From: Bacteroidota bacterium
Lineage (GTDB): Bacteria; Bacteroidota; Bacteroidia; Bacteroidales; VadinHA17
DNA: 6,945 nt
Direction of reading: 5' to 3'
Assembly: GCA_030611395.1 (NCBI GenBank)
Contig: JAUWPX010000075.1
Span: 1 to 6,945, forward strand
The translations under genes were made by a program, and so were the position numbers. Below are positions 6,037 to 6,945 of the stretch, one piece after another (the first letter of the stretch is position 1; each line of letters begins with the position of its first letter). The notes under the pieces were generated by a model. It saw only the letters and a program-made list of their open reading frames with translations. It did no database searches and was not told where the DNA came from.

Positions 6037-6945
6037 GTGACTTTTACTTTTACTATACTCGGAAGCAGTTCTGCTTTGCCAACTTCTAAAAGATTTACAT
6101 CCGCTTATGTAATAAATGTACATGAGCGGTTTTTTTTAATCGATTGTGGAGAGGGAGCACAAATGCAGCTCCGCAAGTATAAAATAAAACTTGGTAAAAT
6201 AAACCATATTTTTATTTCTCATCTTCATGGCGATCATGTTTTTGGACTTTTTGGACTGATATCTTCATTCAATCTGCTTGGCCGTGAAAATAATCTTCAT
6301 ATTTTTGGTCCTCCCGATCTTGAACGAATAATTCATGGTTATTTAAAGGATTTTTATATTAATCTTTTTTTCGAGATTATTTTTCATCCTGTTAATTGTA
6401 CCAGGTCGGTTAGGATTTATGAGGATGAAAAAATTAAAGTGAACACTATACCTCTGAAACACAGAATTCCTACCTGCGGCTTCCTGTTCAGGGAACAGCC
6501 AACATTACCAAATTTGAAAAAAGATATGATTGAAAAGTATGATATTCCGATTTCAAAAAGGCAGGGTATAAAAGAGGGTGATGGTTTTATAACGGAAACG
6601 GGTGGTATTGTTCCTAACCATGAATTAGTGATCCCTGCTCCGGAACCCAAAGCATTTGCATATTGCAGTGATACATCTTACAATGAGGGTATATTAACGC
6701 AAATCAGAAATGTTGATCTTCTTTATCATGAAGCTACTTATGGCAGTGAGCTTCAGGAATTGGCAAGAGAATCTATGCATTCAACAGCTAGTGAAGCAGC
6801 CCGGCTGGCTAGTAAAGCATCTGCAAAAAAACTGGTGATAGGACATTTTTCAGCAAGGTACAAAGATCTTACACCTTTGCTTGTTGAGGCACGAAAAGTG
6901 TTTAACAACACATTTATTGCTGAAGATGGGAAAACATTTACTGTG
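6037..6945 (+). CDS. rnz: Ribonuclease Z (tRNA 3'-endonuclease), nearly complete, runs off the right edge
   Basis: 303 codons are visible and no stop is reached. Bacterial RNase Z is usually about 300-310 residues, so only a few are probably missing. It is a metallo-beta-lactamase-fold, two-zinc endonuclease that removes tRNA 3' trailers in the cytoplasm. All expected metal ligands are present: H62-L-H64-G-D66-H67, H142, D212 in YCSDTSY and H270 in GHFSARY. The RNase Z-typical HEATY (231-235) and MHSTA (247-251) are also present. A Gly-Pro at 91-92 begins the segment where the tRNA-binding flexible arm normally sits. The start is GTG 6037, giving VTFTFTILGSSSALP, whose ILGSSSALP matches the first conserved strand and loop of the family. 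The first in-frame ATG (6162) would remove that core. The gene follows the STAS stop by 17 nt and has no Shine-Dalgarno. Confidence 0.94.
   Translation, partial: MTFTFTILGSSSALPTSKRFTSAYVINVHERFFLIDCGEGAQMQLRKYKIKLGKINHIFISHLHGDHVFGLFGLISSFNLLGRENNLHIFGPPDLERIIHGYLKDFYINLFFEIIFHPVNCTRSVRIYEDEKIKVNTIPLKHRIPTCGFLFREQPTLPNLKKDMIEKYDIPISKRQGIKEGDGFITETGGIVPNHELVIPAPEPKAFAYCSDTSYNEGILTQIRNVDLLYHEATYGSELQELARESMHSTASEAARLASKASAKKLVIGHFSARYKDLTPLLVEARKVFNNTFIAEDGKTFTV

Noticed and set aside
6417..6650. Minus-strand frame of 77 codons opposite rnz
   Set aside because: It is a shadow of the RNase Z coding sequence, which has all catalytic motifs intact in the other strand.

Overview
The window looks like chromosomal DNA of a Bacteroidota bacterium, possibly of the Bacteroidales/Marinilabiliales type. 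Three things point that way. The DNA is AT-rich. None of the six gene starts has a Shine-Dalgarno sequence; each is preceded by AT-rich or A-rich sequence. The two clearest promoter candidates carry the phylum-specific -7 box TAnnTTTG (TACTTTTG in both cases). The phylum is a sequence-based inference; the genus cannot be read from this window.

Layout. The left half is on the minus strand. A large cytoplasmic hybrid histidine kinase (3152 to 723, architecture REC-GAF-HisKA-HATPase-REC-helical tail) is followed after 61 nt by a stand-alone receiver protein (661 to 161). A weak AT-rich terminator-like hairpin comes next. Then, at the very edge, lie the first 24 codons of a UDP-glucose 6-dehydrogenase-type gene (72 to 1, GTG start) with its own -7 box. 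The right half is on the plus strand and starts from a divergent 243-nt intergenic region. It holds rpsA (ribosomal protein S1, 3396-5648), a single STAS-domain protein (5678-6019) and an RNase Z gene (6037 to beyond the window end, GTG start). These three are separated by only 29 and 17 nt and are probably co-transcribed.

How the genes fit together. The kinase and the single receiver are probably one signalling unit. The kinase has no membrane segment and begins with its own receiver, so it probably takes input from another phosphodonor or a cytoplasmic signal. Its C-terminal receiver is partly degenerate and its helical tail contains no histidine, so the separate receiver protein is a reasonable output partner. 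The plus-strand cluster combines translation (S1), tRNA 3'-end maturation (RNase Z) and a SpoIIAA-like STAS regulator whose kinase and phosphatase partners are not in the window.

The most distinctive features are the roughly 165-residue acidic N-terminal extension of S1, which contains three 36-bp tandem repeats, and the partly degenerate end of the kinase. Two real genes, at the two window edges, use GTG starts and run off the window, so they are easy to miss. I see no mobile element, CRISPR array, tRNA or rRNA, and no convincing sign of an undescribed multi-gene system. This is mostly an ordinary housekeeping and signalling region.
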